NCBI RefSeq assembly: GCF_030733745.1
Contig: NZ_JASHIK010000006.1
Span: 162,964-226,963 of the forward strand
Direction: 5' to 3'
Source: Stappia sp. MMSF_3263
GTDB lineage: Bacteria > Pseudomonadota > Alphaproteobacteria > Rhizobiales > Stappiaceae
DNA length: 64,000 nucleotides
In this document: piece by piece, positions 18,701-26,332 of the stretch
Position numbering within the stretch: position 1 is the first letter of the stretch
How the letters are laid out: the number at the start of each line of letters is the position of its first letter
Notes under the pieces: generated by a model
Seen by the model: the letters and a program-made list of their open reading frames with translations, nothing else
Database searches by the model: none
Told to the model about the DNA's origin: nothing
Position numbers and translations under genes: made by a program

Positions 18701-19174
18701 ATCGACGATTTCGAGGAAGTTGAGATCGGCCTGGTTGCGATCGATGACCGCTGCGCCCGGATCGATATCAGCTTCCGCCGGGTAGGGCTTGATCAATCGC
18801 TGACAGAAGCCGTGGATGGTCGAGCAGGTGATTTCGTCGATCGCCGCGCTGGCTGAAATCAGATTCTCGCGCTGTGCCGCAGACAGTCCCTCCGGCAGGC
18901 CGACGCGGAGCTCCGGTGCGATATGACCGGCGGCGAGATTTTCGACAAATTCCCGAACGCGCAGGAGGAGCTCGCTTGCCGCCAGTTCGGTAAACGTAAC
19001 CGCCGCGATGGAACTTGGAGCGACGCCCTTCGCCAACATGACAGCGATCCTGCCGGCCATGACCGCGGTCTTGCCCGATCCCGCGCCGGCCTCCACCAGG
19101 ATGGACCGGTCGTGACGGCTGATAGCGTCATGCCGGGCACCATCATCCTTGAGGACTTCCACGCTGCTCATCAT
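15779..19174 (-). CDS. AddA/RecB-like UvrD helicase with PD-(D/E)XK nuclease
   Basis: A 1131-residue SF1A helicase-nuclease. All helicase motifs are visible: Walker A GAGSGKT (30-36), DEFQDTD (392-398), GDPKQAIYRFRGAD (433-446), TMHAAKGLEW (776-785) and RLWYVAATRA (841-850). The C-terminal RecB-type nuclease has LHKLMEE, the metal-binding Asp in ADALT and the VIDWKSD core (1076-1082). Length and order match AddA (~1150-1200 residues). It should unwind and digest DNA from ends, presumably with the AddB-like product of the preceding gene. The start overlaps the upstream stop as ATGA, indicating translational coupling. Because it lies in a mobile element beside a third helicase, I infer a defence-type or DNA-interference role rather than housekeeping recombination. 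Whether it is a diverged copy of the host AddA cannot be seen from this window. Confidence 0.9.
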   Translation of the reverse strand: MMSSVEVLKDDGARHDAISRHDRSILVEAGAGSGKTAVMAGRIAVMLAKGVAPSSIAAVTFTELAASELLLRVREFVENLAAGHIAPELRVGLPEGLSAAQRENLISASAAIDEITCSTIHGFCQRLIKPYPAEADIDPGAAVIDRNQADLNFLEIVDGWLRERLSGDQGGVLAEMVLHSPGETVALMHKIAEALRRSRNLVAPDAMPFASHLQAFQQAADELSAFVQGAGVDEPETEVFAARFSEMVAALPSVADGSTPAALVGLLVARPHPDLTTGAGSFYAYRKKGKWAAAAKQAGLSKADGDRLNDTASGLYEACCGAWTALLQAVSGQVLTTLIDEARTILARYREHKRTSAQLDFDDLIYAARDLLRDHESVRQALAHRYSKVLVDEFQDTDPLQAEIFWRLCGDPDDDPQDWTRFRIRPGALFLVGDPKQAIYRFRGADVGAYIQARTAFSTQDADGLVSISTNFRSCASILTFVNERFETVLSADGQPGFTALDPFHGDPDDGVCVAAIDIAVADENGKASAEQRRDAEAEAVAELCARLIDSHPVQDRKAGAERPCQPGDIALLAPTGAELWRYEEALERRGIPVATQAGKGLFRRQEVQDLIAITRVLADRRDTLALGALLRGPIVGLSEEELLDIVWALPRSEQEPDRIPQLDLGVDSAAIVHPLASDVIERLQALQKRANSTTPHDLLSQAVDVLRLRPVLLERHRGQAERALANVDLYLSLAVGYAVRGLRAFSETITAAWTNESRAVEGRPDAQEEAVALYTMHAAKGLEWPVVIPINTMTGVMAPDSAVTDRQTDTFYCPVLGVPPSGYDAARQAEKDELDRERVRLWYVAATRARELLVLPRLDAKPSASAWIGLVDLSLTELPPFDVSHLPLDPIAVTGDATNDQTRESFANEAGVIAKKQMHLTWLAPSRDEAATGSVLQKEEPDIWTGSADASTPDAEAPTSIQGGRERGLILHKLMEEVLTGECYEAGESLTARAADLIRALGKELSSDPANGLSPEELADCVTRTLALSEVAALRPSLLGEFPVYALQQEDAELVATVGVADALTIDPEGRPAVVIDWKSDVNPAQETLDHYRAQVCAYLDMTGAERGLIVLMSSGTVITVPPSPQTIAA

Positions 19175-21825
19175 TCCGCCTCCCAGATCGGTGCGACCTC
19201 GCTCAGCCACTCGATTGCGGCGGCTTGCTTGCGTTTGCAATAGGTGGCGTCTGCGTTTGCCGGCAGGGCAAAAGCGAGATCGTCGTAGTCGCCTCCGGTA
19301 TCCGGCCCGGGCAGTGCAGCGCCGCTGGCCAATGCGGTTCTCGCCGCCTGCAGATATGCCTTGATCTCCGCCAGGACGATATCCGGCTCGTCAAGCTGGA
19401 GGTCAAGCGGTTCACGCGGATAAAGCAGCGAGGCACTGATTGCGATGTGGTCGCCCAGGAGCGCCTTGACGGCGAAGGCATAGAGGCAACGCTGAAGCTC
19501 GCGGCCGCCGTTCATGCGGATGTTGCCTTTGGGCGGCCTACCGGTCTTGTAGTCGCGTACGAGCGCCCAACTGCCGTCATCAGCGATGTCGAGCCGGTCG
19601 ATATAGCCGGCAATCTGAAATCCGGTGTCGGGGATGATCACCGGCACACTAGCGTCCCAGGGCAATGCCGCCTCCGACTTGGGCTCGGACCCGCCGAACG
19701 GGACTTCGCCAAAGGATCGGCTGCCCGGCAAATGATCATTGCCATAGGCAAGCGCCTGTCCGGCAAGAGCGCGCGCGTCCCCGAGCGTGCGACCCCAGAT
19801 AACAGCGGGCGGAACGGGCCGTTCGCTTTCCCATTCGGCCGCCACCGCACCAGCAGCTTCGTCCACCGCATCCCGAATGGCAGCCACGTCGGCCGACGCG
19901 ATACCGCCTGTCGCCTCGAGGTTTCGCAGGGCGCCGTCGAGCACCAGATGGATGAGGTCGCCGGTTTGCAGGGCGTCAAGCACGAGCGGCTCGGCACTGC
20001 CTTGCGGGGATTTCCAACCGAGAGCATAGCGCCAGAGGAAGTTGATGGGGCTGCGCAGCAGTGTTTTGAGCGAGCTCGCCGACTGGGTCCGCGCGAGGAT
20101 CGCGAGAACCAAAGGATGATCAGACCTGACCATTCCATCATGAGCTGTCACATCGGCCATGCGCCAATCGCGCCAGCAGGAACGCGCACTCAATGCCTGG
20201 GGATCGGCGGCGAATTCCTGTGGCCGCGCCATCAGCCGGTCGGTTTCACTGAAGGCATGGGCGGGAACAGCGTTGCGCCGCAGATAGGCTTCCTCGTCAT
20301 AGGTGGCGAGGAGGGGGCTGCGACCCAGCAGCCGGCCGTCGCTGTCGCGTCGGGCGCGGGAGAGGACGACGTCGCTGCCCGTAGTGGCGAGGATCGTATC
20401 AAAGTCACGGCGATCCGCCAGATTGACGGGAAGCGGGTCGAGCTCGCCCGTTGGAATGATGTGGTCCGGGATCAGCCGATCTTCGGCGATCCCGCGTGGC
20501 CAGCGGGAGGAATTGAGACCGATCAGCCGAGCGAAGCGTCGCGGCGACGCGGCGAGGGCGCTGGCCGGCATCCAAGCCACGGAGACGGAGGCCTCGAGCC
20601 CGTCATCCTGTTTCAATGATTCCAGCGTGCTGTCGATCGCGCCGGCGGGCCCTGCCAGTAGGGCTTTGCGCCAGATGGACAATGCCCGGCCCTTGAGGAA
20701 GGCTTCGCCGATCTCCTGTACCGCGTCCGGTCCCTTTGCCAGCAGATCGACCGCAGCACGCAACACCGGGGCGTGATCCATGCCGTCAGGCCAGTCGTCT
20801 GGCGCGAGGCGTGCCAGCAGTTGGTTCCATGCGGACGGCGTTGACAAGGGTGCATCCCTTGGAAGGACGCGCATCCAGCCATCGGGAAAGGAAGTCAGAG
20901 GTGCAGAATCGCGGCACAGGGCGGCGAGACGGCGCAAGCGCGACTGCGAAAGTCCGCGCACGACGATGTCGGCGAGTGCCGCTGCCGCTTGTCCGTCACG
21001 TGTCGTCACGGCAGGGACGCCATGAACGAAATGCAGATCGATATTGGCATTGGCGCGCAGCGCGAGAAAGTGATCGTCGTAGTCGGCCGGCGACGCGGTG
21101 GCGATGGCAATGTCGGCGGGCGATACGCCCGACGCGAGCAGCGACCGGACCCAACGCAGTGTCTCGACTGCCTCATGGTAAGCGGTCGCGGCACTGACGG
21201 ATCGAATGGTCGGTGCCTCAGCGTCACCTCGAGCGACAGCAACGCCGCTTTCCTTGAGCCACGCCGGGACAGGGCGAGGACCTGACGTCCATTGCATGGG
21301 GATGTGCTCGGCGAGCGCCTTCAGCAGAGGCCGCCAGCAGGGAGACAGTTCGGTCAGTCCGACGATTTCCATCGAGCCGAATATGGCGGGCGCATGGGTG
21401 ACCCGGCTGATGGCTGCGGCGACAATATCGACCGGATACATCATTCCGCCCGGAAGTTCGGTGAGAACAGCGGCCTCCAGGCGAGCGATGGCTTCAAGCC
21501 TTGGATGATCAGCTGACCGGGAGGCAAGATCGATACCTGCCCGCCACGCCTTGTGCAGTGTGTCGGCGGCCGCGCCGATCATGCCCGGCAGCATCTTGAT
21601 ATCTTCCAGTTCGCCCATCGGTGTTTCAGGGAGGACCGTCTGGATCGCCGCGCGCAGGCTGTCTTCGTCGATCGCGCGGGTGAAGCCGCCCGCGAGCCGC
21701 ACCGCGACTTGTTCGAATGACATGATCTGGAGGCCATGTTGACCGCCGCGGGCCGCCGCGAGGCGGGCCTCCCGCATTGCCAGGCGACCATACACGACAA
21801 GGGTGGATCGCTTCGCGGCCGTCAT
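19171..21825 (-). CDS. AddB-like PD-(D/E)XK nuclease
   Basis: An 884-residue protein with the AddB plan: a long helicase-like but degenerate N-terminal region, without a recognisable Walker A, and a C-terminal RecB-family nuclease. The nuclease core reads GYIDRLDI (D743) then VRDYKTG (D758-K760), followed by the QRCLYAFA helix. The pattern of a single Cys followed by a distal Cys cluster that holds the Fe-S cluster in canonical AddB is not complete here. It is also about 150-250 residues shorter than typical AddB. It is the first large gene of the operon, 18 bases after a short chimeric ORF and overlapping the AddA-like gene by four bases. The pairing and gene order (B then A) match chromosomal addBA. 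I infer that the two form a heterodimeric end-processing machine. Confidence 0.82.
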   Translation of the reverse strand: MTAAKRSTLVVYGRLAMREARLAAARGGQHGLQIMSFEQVAVRLAGGFTRAIDEDSLRAAIQTVLPETPMGELEDIKMLPGMIGAAADTLHKAWRAGIDLASRSADHPRLEAIARLEAAVLTELPGGMMYPVDIVAAAISRVTHAPAIFGSMEIVGLTELSPCWRPLLKALAEHIPMQWTSGPRPVPAWLKESGVAVARGDAEAPTIRSVSAATAYHEAVETLRWVRSLLASGVSPADIAIATASPADYDDHFLALRANANIDLHFVHGVPAVTTRDGQAAAALADIVVRGLSQSRLRRLAALCRDSAPLTSFPDGWMRVLPRDAPLSTPSAWNQLLARLAPDDWPDGMDHAPVLRAAVDLLAKGPDAVQEIGEAFLKGRALSIWRKALLAGPAGAIDSTLESLKQDDGLEASVSVAWMPASALAASPRRFARLIGLNSSRWPRGIAEDRLIPDHIIPTGELDPLPVNLADRRDFDTILATTGSDVVLSRARRDSDGRLLGRSPLLATYDEEAYLRRNAVPAHAFSETDRLMARPQEFAADPQALSARSCWRDWRMADVTAHDGMVRSDHPLVLAILARTQSASSLKTLLRSPINFLWRYALGWKSPQGSAEPLVLDALQTGDLIHLVLDGALRNLEATGGIASADVAAIRDAVDEAAGAVAAEWESERPVPPAVIWGRTLGDARALAGQALAYGNDHLPGSRSFGEVPFGGSEPKSEAALPWDASVPVIIPDTGFQIAGYIDRLDIADDGSWALVRDYKTGRPPKGNIRMNGGRELQRCLYAFAVKALLGDHIAISASLLYPREPLDLQLDEPDIVLAEIKAYLQAARTALASGAALPGPDTGGDYDDLAFALPANADATYCKRKQAAAIEWLSEVAPIWEAE

Positions 21826-21843
21826 CGCTGCCCCCTTTCCGGG

Positions 21844-22173
21844 TTACTTCTCGTTCGGACGCTGGGTCAGCGCCGACGCAGCCGCGCTCTTGGCGGCCTT
21901 GCTGCTTTTCGGGTTCCGTAAGACCTTCTCGGCTGCGCTCGCCGCCTTCTTACTGGTTAGAGGTCCGGTCGCCGATCGGCGTCGTGGGTTATTGAAATTG
22001 TATACACCACCGGGGTCAATCCGTGACGCCGATTCACGCACGCGGTTAGCTTCCAGACCGGCGATGATTTTGTCGGTGATTTGGTCATAAATTTTTTGTC
22101 CGGCCCGAGCCGGCACTCTGATTGCGCCTATTTCGGGGTATCGCGATTTTCCGCGACGGTCACCGAGTTCCAT
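21844..22173 (-). CDS. 109-residue chimeric ORF: ardC start joined to Lys/Ala/Ser-rich tail
   Basis: The frame contains QITDKIIAGLEA, the ArdC N-terminal motif, near residue 30. It then switches to an unrelated segment ending LTSKKAASAAEKVLRNPKSS and a second Ala/Ser/Lys repeat, a tail I have seen on small uncharacterised proteins but cannot name. It lies directly under a degenerate copy of the ardC leader and 18 bases before the AddB-like gene, so it would be the first ORF of the cargo operon. The ATG used here falls inside the leader; the position equivalent to the ardC start codon now reads ATA. It could be translated, or it could be a scar that only carries the promoter. Confidence 0.4.
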   Translation of the reverse strand: MELGDRRGKSRYPEIGAIRVPARAGQKIYDQITDKIIAGLEANRVRESASRIDPGGVYNFNNPRRRSATGPLTSKKAASAAEKVLRNPKSSKAAKSAAASALTQRPNEK

Positions 22174-22225
22174 TCGCTCAACCGAGTACCTGATACGGCA
22201 AGCCTCCCGCTCACCCTCACTCCTC
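22145..22225 (-). promoter_or_regulatory. Degenerate ardC-type leader, right copy, upstream of the cargo operon
   Basis: On the minus strand GAGGGTGAGCGGGAGGCTTGCCGT...GGTTGAG...GACCGTCGCGGAAAATCGCGATA can be aligned block by block with the leader at 12250-12330 (GAGAGTGAGAG, GCTTGCCGTGACGGG, TGAG, CCCGTCGCGGAGACCCGCGATG). The stem is broken by substitutions, the GGAG is altered and the start codon is ATA. It lies just upstream of the AddB/AddA/helicase operon and may supply its promoter. Confidence 0.55.
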
Positions 22226-22233
22226 CTTGGTGA

Positions 22234-22740
22234 CTAAGTTCTTGCAGCTTCGAGTGATGTCGCAATGGCGGCAACTGAACGGAAAAGAACAAACGGGTCG
22301 CCGCGGGAAGGTACAAAACCGCGGCGCTGCCAGAACTGCGCCGCCTCGTTATCGACGGCATTCACCACAAGTGCCCGTCCTCCAACAAGCGCCGCCGCCT
22401 GAACGCTGCGCTCCAATGCATGCTTGACGAGGCCTGTACCGATCCCATGCCCGGCCCAGGCCAAATCGGTAGCGAGTTGTCCGAGCAGAAGGCAGGGAAC
22501 GGGATCCGGCGGTTGACCGGTGCGGATCGATCTCGGCATGACGGTGGGCACGATCGATGTCGGCGCGAGCCCATAGTAGCCCACCACTCGGCCATCATCA
22601 TGCACAACCATGACGGCCGTAAAACCCTTCTGCTGGTTGGAGAGCGCCCGGGTCTTTAGCCAATGATCGAGAGCGGGCTTGCCACAGGAGAAATCGGTAA
22701 GAACATGCGCCGCATTCAACGGCTCCGGTGCGGAGAGCAC
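22234..22740 (-). CDS. GNAT toxin of a TacAT-type toxin-antitoxin pair
   Basis: A 168-residue GNAT acetyltransferase. The N-terminus has the FSCGKPALDHWL pattern and a strand reading VVGYYGLAP; the acetyl-CoA loop is around GHGIGTGLVKHAL. The C-terminal VNAVDNEAAQFWQRRGF motif is typical of toxin GNATs such as TacT, AtaT and ItaT, which acetylate aminoacyl-tRNA and stop translation. The gene starts with GTG six bases after the antitoxin stop, so the pair forms one unit. Beside the integrase it probably stabilises the element. Which tRNA it modifies cannot be read from the sequence. Confidence 0.88.
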   Translation of the reverse strand: MLSAPEPLNAAHVLTDFSCGKPALDHWLKTRALSNQQKGFTAVMVVHDDGRVVGYYGLAPTSIVPTVMPRSIRTGQPPDPVPCLLLGQLATDLAWAGHGIGTGLVKHALERSVQAAALVGGRALVVNAVDNEAAQFWQRRGFVPSRGDPFVLFRSVAAIATSLEAART

Positions 22741-22746
22741 AGTGGA

Positions 22747-23046
22747 TTACGGCTTCGAGGTGCCGCTGGACTCCCAAGGCGCGGCTCGCCGGACCAGATC
22801 CACCATCTCAGGAACAGGCGCAGTATCGGCGGAAACGACATCCATGAAAGCGGCGAAACCCTCCGCGCTCATTCGAATGAGACCTGACTCCATAACCACC
22901 TCTTCGGCAGCACGCACGGCAGCCTCGCGCACGAAGTCTGTGCGCGAGCGGCCGCGCAAGCTGGCGGCCCGGTCGATCATTGCGACATCCGATTCAGGCA
23001 GACGCATCGATATCGGATGCTCCTTGCGATCGGCAACGGTAGCCAT
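22747..23046 (-). CDS. DUF1778 antitoxin of the TacAT-type pair
   Basis: A 99-residue protein. The first ~45 residues (ISMRLPESDVAMIDRAASL...RTDFVREAA) form a ribbon-helix-helix DNA-binding domain of the DUF1778/TacA family. The C-terminal half (MSAEGFAAFMDVV and on) is the toxin-neutralising tail. I chose the ATG beginning MATVADRKEHP because it has AAGGAGAC eight bases upstream; an earlier start would add seven unlikely residues. The promoter region before it holds a short AT-rich stretch (ATTGTATCGCAAAATGCAATAC) suited to autoregulation by RHH dimers. Confidence 0.87.
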   Translation of the reverse strand: MATVADRKEHPISMRLPESDVAMIDRAASLRGRSRTDFVREAAVRAAEEVVMESGLIRMSAEGFAAFMDVVSADTAPVPEMVDLVRRAAPWESSGTSKP

Positions 23047-23114
23047 GGCAGGTCTCCTTTGTTGCATTTATAGAGAATTGTATCGCAAAATGCAATACAG
23101 TTTCACTTATTTGG

Positions 23115-24488
23115 CTAAGCGGCCCTTCTACGCGTCCGCGTGAGTTCATTCATCTCAGAGCGTCTAGCATCCTCTTTTGCCCGAAGGAGCTGACGACGTG
23201 CCGCACCGATCCCAAGCCAATCTTGAATTTCACGGTTCTCATTTAACGGGTTGCGAAACACTGAAAACATCGTATCGCTGATTGCCTGCTGCTGCGCTCG
23301 TAGATGATCCTCGAGCAGCTTGTGCCGAGTAATGTACCCAGAATTCACGCCAGGAACCGAATGGTTCATCAACATCCTTGCGTCCAACTCCGAGACACCC
23401 GCCGGCGTCGCCACAGTGCGATAGGTCTGGCGCAGTTCATTGCCCCATTTCGACAATGTCGCGCGATCTTCCTTGTGCTCAACCAGGTGACCAGTGGCGC
23501 TGTCTGCGGGAAACAGCCAGTCATTGGCCTCATACGGGTGCATCTGCCGACCAAATCGAATGCATCGCAGTAGACAACAGATCATCTCCCTCGACAGCGG
23601 TATATCAAAGGCACGATCCGCGCCTCCTTTCGGACGGGGGATGTGAAGCACCCTGCGGCGGAGATCCAGATGGGCCGGTTTCGCTTCTTTTAACGCGGCT
23701 GGCCGGCACGCGGACAGCAGCGTAAACAGGTGAAACTCGCGTCGGACGGGATTTTCAAGCTTGGCGACCTCGATAAACCATCCCTTCAGGTCAATGAGAC
23801 CCATGCCGCTATCGCGGCGTTTCTCGTGATTCCAGTCCACACTGTCGACCGGGTTGTCCGCAGGCAGCTCCCGATTGGTCTTGCGAGCATGATTGTAGAT
23901 CGCCCGGAAAGTACGCATGCTGCCATTGGCAATGTAGGGTCCGTGCTTCTCACCAATCTCATCATGTTTGGTGGCAACCTGACCAGGATCGTCGCCAAGC
24001 TGTTTCAGAGGCGTTTCCTGCCAATCCTTAAAGATCCGCTCGACGTGATCCCTATAACTCTCGATCGTGCGCTCGCTCCGGTTCTTACGCTGCATGGCGA
24101 TCTTGTAGCGAGCCCAGGCTTGCTTGAGTGTGATGCCGGATGCCTCGCTATTTTCGCCGTTCGTTATCTCAGAAGCGATTGAAGCCTTCGCAGCTTTCTC
24201 ACCGCTCTTAGGATGGATACCCCGGCTGAGTTGGGACAAGTACTCTTTCGCGACGGACCTCGCCGCACGCGTGGAAAGTTCCCTCGTATCGCCAATGGCG
24301 AGGCGAACCGTGGAGACGCGCTTGCCTAGTTTTCGGAGATCCGCCTGCACCATGAAGGTCTTCTTTCGAGCTCCGACCATCAGGAAGAACCCTTTAAGCT
24401 CGGTATCCCGGACAATGTAGCGTCCCTTATCGGGCGACATGAGACGTTCAATTGCTTTATCGTTCAATAGGATACGCATGTCGGCCAT
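23115..24488 (-). CDS. int: Tyrosine integrase of the element
   Basis: A 457-residue integrase of the P4-like type. It has an N-terminal arm-binding region (residues ~1-95), a SAM-like core-binding domain (~118-215) and the catalytic domain (~235-400). Catalytic residues visible are R262 (SACRPAAL), K287 (PRPKGGAD), R353 (ELRQTY), H376 (MNHS) and the nucleophile Y385 (SGYITR). The position normally occupied by the first His of HxxR reads Asn (N350), a known but less common variation. The gene points into the element, and its start is ~180 bases from the tRNA-derived att sequence at 24670. It should integrate the element into a tRNA-Arg gene. Confidence 0.92.
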   Translation of the reverse strand: MADMRILLNDKAIERLMSPDKGRYIVRDTELKGFFLMVGARKKTFMVQADLRKLGKRVSTVRLAIGDTRELSTRAARSVAKEYLSQLSRGIHPKSGEKAAKASIASEITNGENSEASGITLKQAWARYKIAMQRKNRSERTIESYRDHVERIFKDWQETPLKQLGDDPGQVATKHDEIGEKHGPYIANGSMRTFRAIYNHARKTNRELPADNPVDSVDWNHEKRRDSGMGLIDLKGWFIEVAKLENPVRREFHLFTLLSACRPAALKEAKPAHLDLRRRVLHIPRPKGGADRAFDIPLSREMICCLLRCIRFGRQMHPYEANDWLFPADSATGHLVEHKEDRATLSKWGNELRQTYRTVATPAGVSELDARMLMNHSVPGVNSGYITRHKLLEDHLRAQQQAISDTMFSVFRNPLNENREIQDWLGIGAARRQLLRAKEDARRSEMNELTRTRRRAA

Positions 24489-24669
24489 GTCATGATACCT
24501 GAACTTTTTGAAACGGTTTTTGAAACGGTTTTGGCGTAACGAAGTGTTTAGCGGCTGCAGTTCGCCACAACCGCACGCTGTACGATAATTAATTGAATAT
24601 CAAGAGAAATTTGACGATTTTTGAGATCAGTAGAGCTAACGGATAAAGCCGCGTATGGCTCGCTTTAAA

Positions 24670-24714
24670 TTCCTAATCTGAGGGTCACAGGTTCGAATCC
24701 TGTCGGGATCACCA
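24670..24714 (+). repeat. attR: 3' half of a tRNA-Arg (anticodon CCT)
   Basis: Counting back from the terminal CCA: discriminator A (24711), acceptor arm CGGGATC, T-arm ACAGG-TTCGAAT-CCTGT, variable loop GGGTC, anticodon 3' arm TCTGA and anticodon loop TTCCTAA, giving anticodon CCT. Sequence upstream of the anticodon loop does not pair, so only the 3' half is present. This is the usual product of integration into a tRNA gene. The intact tRNA should be at the other end of the element, left of this window. Confidence 0.8.
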
Positions 24715-24771
24715 TTTCCTCCAAGCCAGCGATTGCCAAACTGTATCCGGAACGGTCCGGCTCGAGGACCG

Positions 24772-26238
24772 TCATTCCGGCAGGGTGCGCGGCAACCAGA
24801 GCCAGGCAACGATACCGGCAACGAGGGTGACCAGCCCGCTCACTCCCACGACGATGTGCAGACCTGCAACGAACGCTTCCCTGGCCTGCTCGGCGACCTG
24901 CGGGGCGATGCCCGCATGATCGAGCGTTTCATCAAGCGTCCCGGCCACGCCCGGGCCAAGCAGCCGGAAACTCAGGGCGGCCAGGGATCCCAGCAGGGTT
25001 ATGCCCAACGCGTTTCCCAGTTCATTGCTGGTTTCCGCGAGGGACCCGGCGGCGCCGGCGCGCTCGGGGGGAACCGCTGACACCGCGACCTCGGCAACGA
25101 GGCTGAACGACAGGCCATAGCCGATGCCTGCGACAACCGTGGAGACGATGAAGGCCGTGGCACCGGCTTCGGTACTCGTGAACAACAGCATCCACATGCC
25201 CGCGCTGATGAGCAGATATGTCGCCACAAGAGCCGCCTTGCGTCCGATCCGCTCGACGATGCGCGCCGTGCCGACGCATGTCGCCGTCAGCACGGCGGCC
25301 CCCGGCAGCGTCAGAAGCGCCGTCGTGAACACGTCGAAGCCGAGCACGGACTGCAGGTACACCCCGGACAGGTAGCTGGCGGCGGACCAGACGACCAGGG
25401 ACAGGAACCCGGTCAGGATCGCGATCGAGAAGACCCGGTCACGGAACAGGTCGAGGTCCACCAATGGGTGGTCGATGCGGGTCTGCCGGCGCAGGAAAAT
25501 CGAAAGGGCGAGGATGCCGACAATTCCGCCCGCCGACTGCGCCGCCGAAAAGCCCTCGGCAGCCGCCGTCTTCAGCGACCAGGTGAACAACAAGATGCCG
25601 ACGAACGACGCCAGAAGGCTTGGCAGGTCGATCCGGCCATAGCTTGTCGCACGGACTTCACGCAACAGGATCGGCGCGACCAGCAGGAAGGCGAGTACGA
25701 CGGGGACATTGATGAGAAAGACAGCGCCCCACTCGAATTGTCGCAGCAACATGCCGCCAATGAGCGGCCCGATGGCAAAGCCGGCCGCGAAGGTTGCGGC
25801 GAAAATGCCGATGGCGCGCGCACGCAGGCGCGCATCCGGGAACAGGGCGCTGACGATGGCAAGCGCGGCCGGCAGCAGCGTCGCGCCTCCCAGCCCCATC
25901 AGCGCCCGGGCCGCGATCAGCATCAACGGCGACTGCGACCATGCCGCGCCAAGCGACCCTGCACCGAAGATCAGCGCGCCTGCCATGATGAGCTTGAGCC
26001 GCCCGTAGCGGTCGCCGATATTGCCGAAAGCAATCAGCAGCGAACCGACCACGAAACCGTATATGTCGAGAATCCAGAGCGCCTGATCCGCCGTCGGTGT
26101 GAGCGCCGAGGTCACGTGGGGCATGGCAAGATAGAGAATGGAGCCATCCATCGCGACGAGAAGGACGAGCGGGAGCACGGCCATGAGGCCAAGCCATGCG
26201 TTTCGATGCGCGGAACCTGGAAGCGTCAAGTCTGTCAT
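24772..26238 (-). CDS. DHA2-type MFS drug exporter
   Basis: A 488-residue transporter with about 14 hydrophobic segments, the length and topology of the DHA2 (14-TM) drug:proton antiporters such as SmvA or QacA. The MFS motif A region reads GNIGDRYGRLKLIMAG in the loop after TM2, preceded by the DIYGFVVGSLLIAFG helix. The start beginning MTDLTLPGSAHRN was chosen because the longer frame adds a polar leader outside the first helix. It is divergently transcribed from a TetR regulator with a symmetric operator between them, so expression is probably induced by a compound sensed by that regulator. It is the first core gene after the element's right end. Confidence 0.9.
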   Translation of the reverse strand: MTDLTLPGSAHRNAWLGLMAVLPLVLLVAMDGSILYLAMPHVTSALTPTADQALWILDIYGFVVGSLLIAFGNIGDRYGRLKLIMAGALIFGAGSLGAAWSQSPLMLIAARALMGLGGATLLPAALAIVSALFPDARLRARAIGIFAATFAAGFAIGPLIGGMLLRQFEWGAVFLINVPVVLAFLLVAPILLREVRATSYGRIDLPSLLASFVGILLFTWSLKTAAAEGFSAAQSAGGIVGILALSIFLRRQTRIDHPLVDLDLFRDRVFSIAILTGFLSLVVWSAASYLSGVYLQSVLGFDVFTTALLTLPGAAVLTATCVGTARIVERIGRKAALVATYLLISAGMWMLLFTSTEAGATAFIVSTVVAGIGYGLSFSLVAEVAVSAVPPERAGAAGSLAETSNELGNALGITLLGSLAALSFRLLGPGVAGTLDETLDHAGIAPQVAEQAREAFVAGLHIVVGVSGLVTLVAGIVAWLWLPRTLPE

Positions 26239-26332
26239 GGGGATGCAGTTCCTCTGTGTGCGGCGCGCGAGCACGCCGCATCGGCCGCCGAACGGACGCT
26301 GGCGGGATGATTGCGTTTGAAGGGGACAGTCT

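Noticed and set aside
24611..24669. Possible 5' half making an intact tRNA at the attachment site
   Set aside because: The bases upstream of the anticodon loop do not pair with the acceptor or anticodon arms; only a D-arm-like AGCT...GGATA...AGC resemblance is seen.
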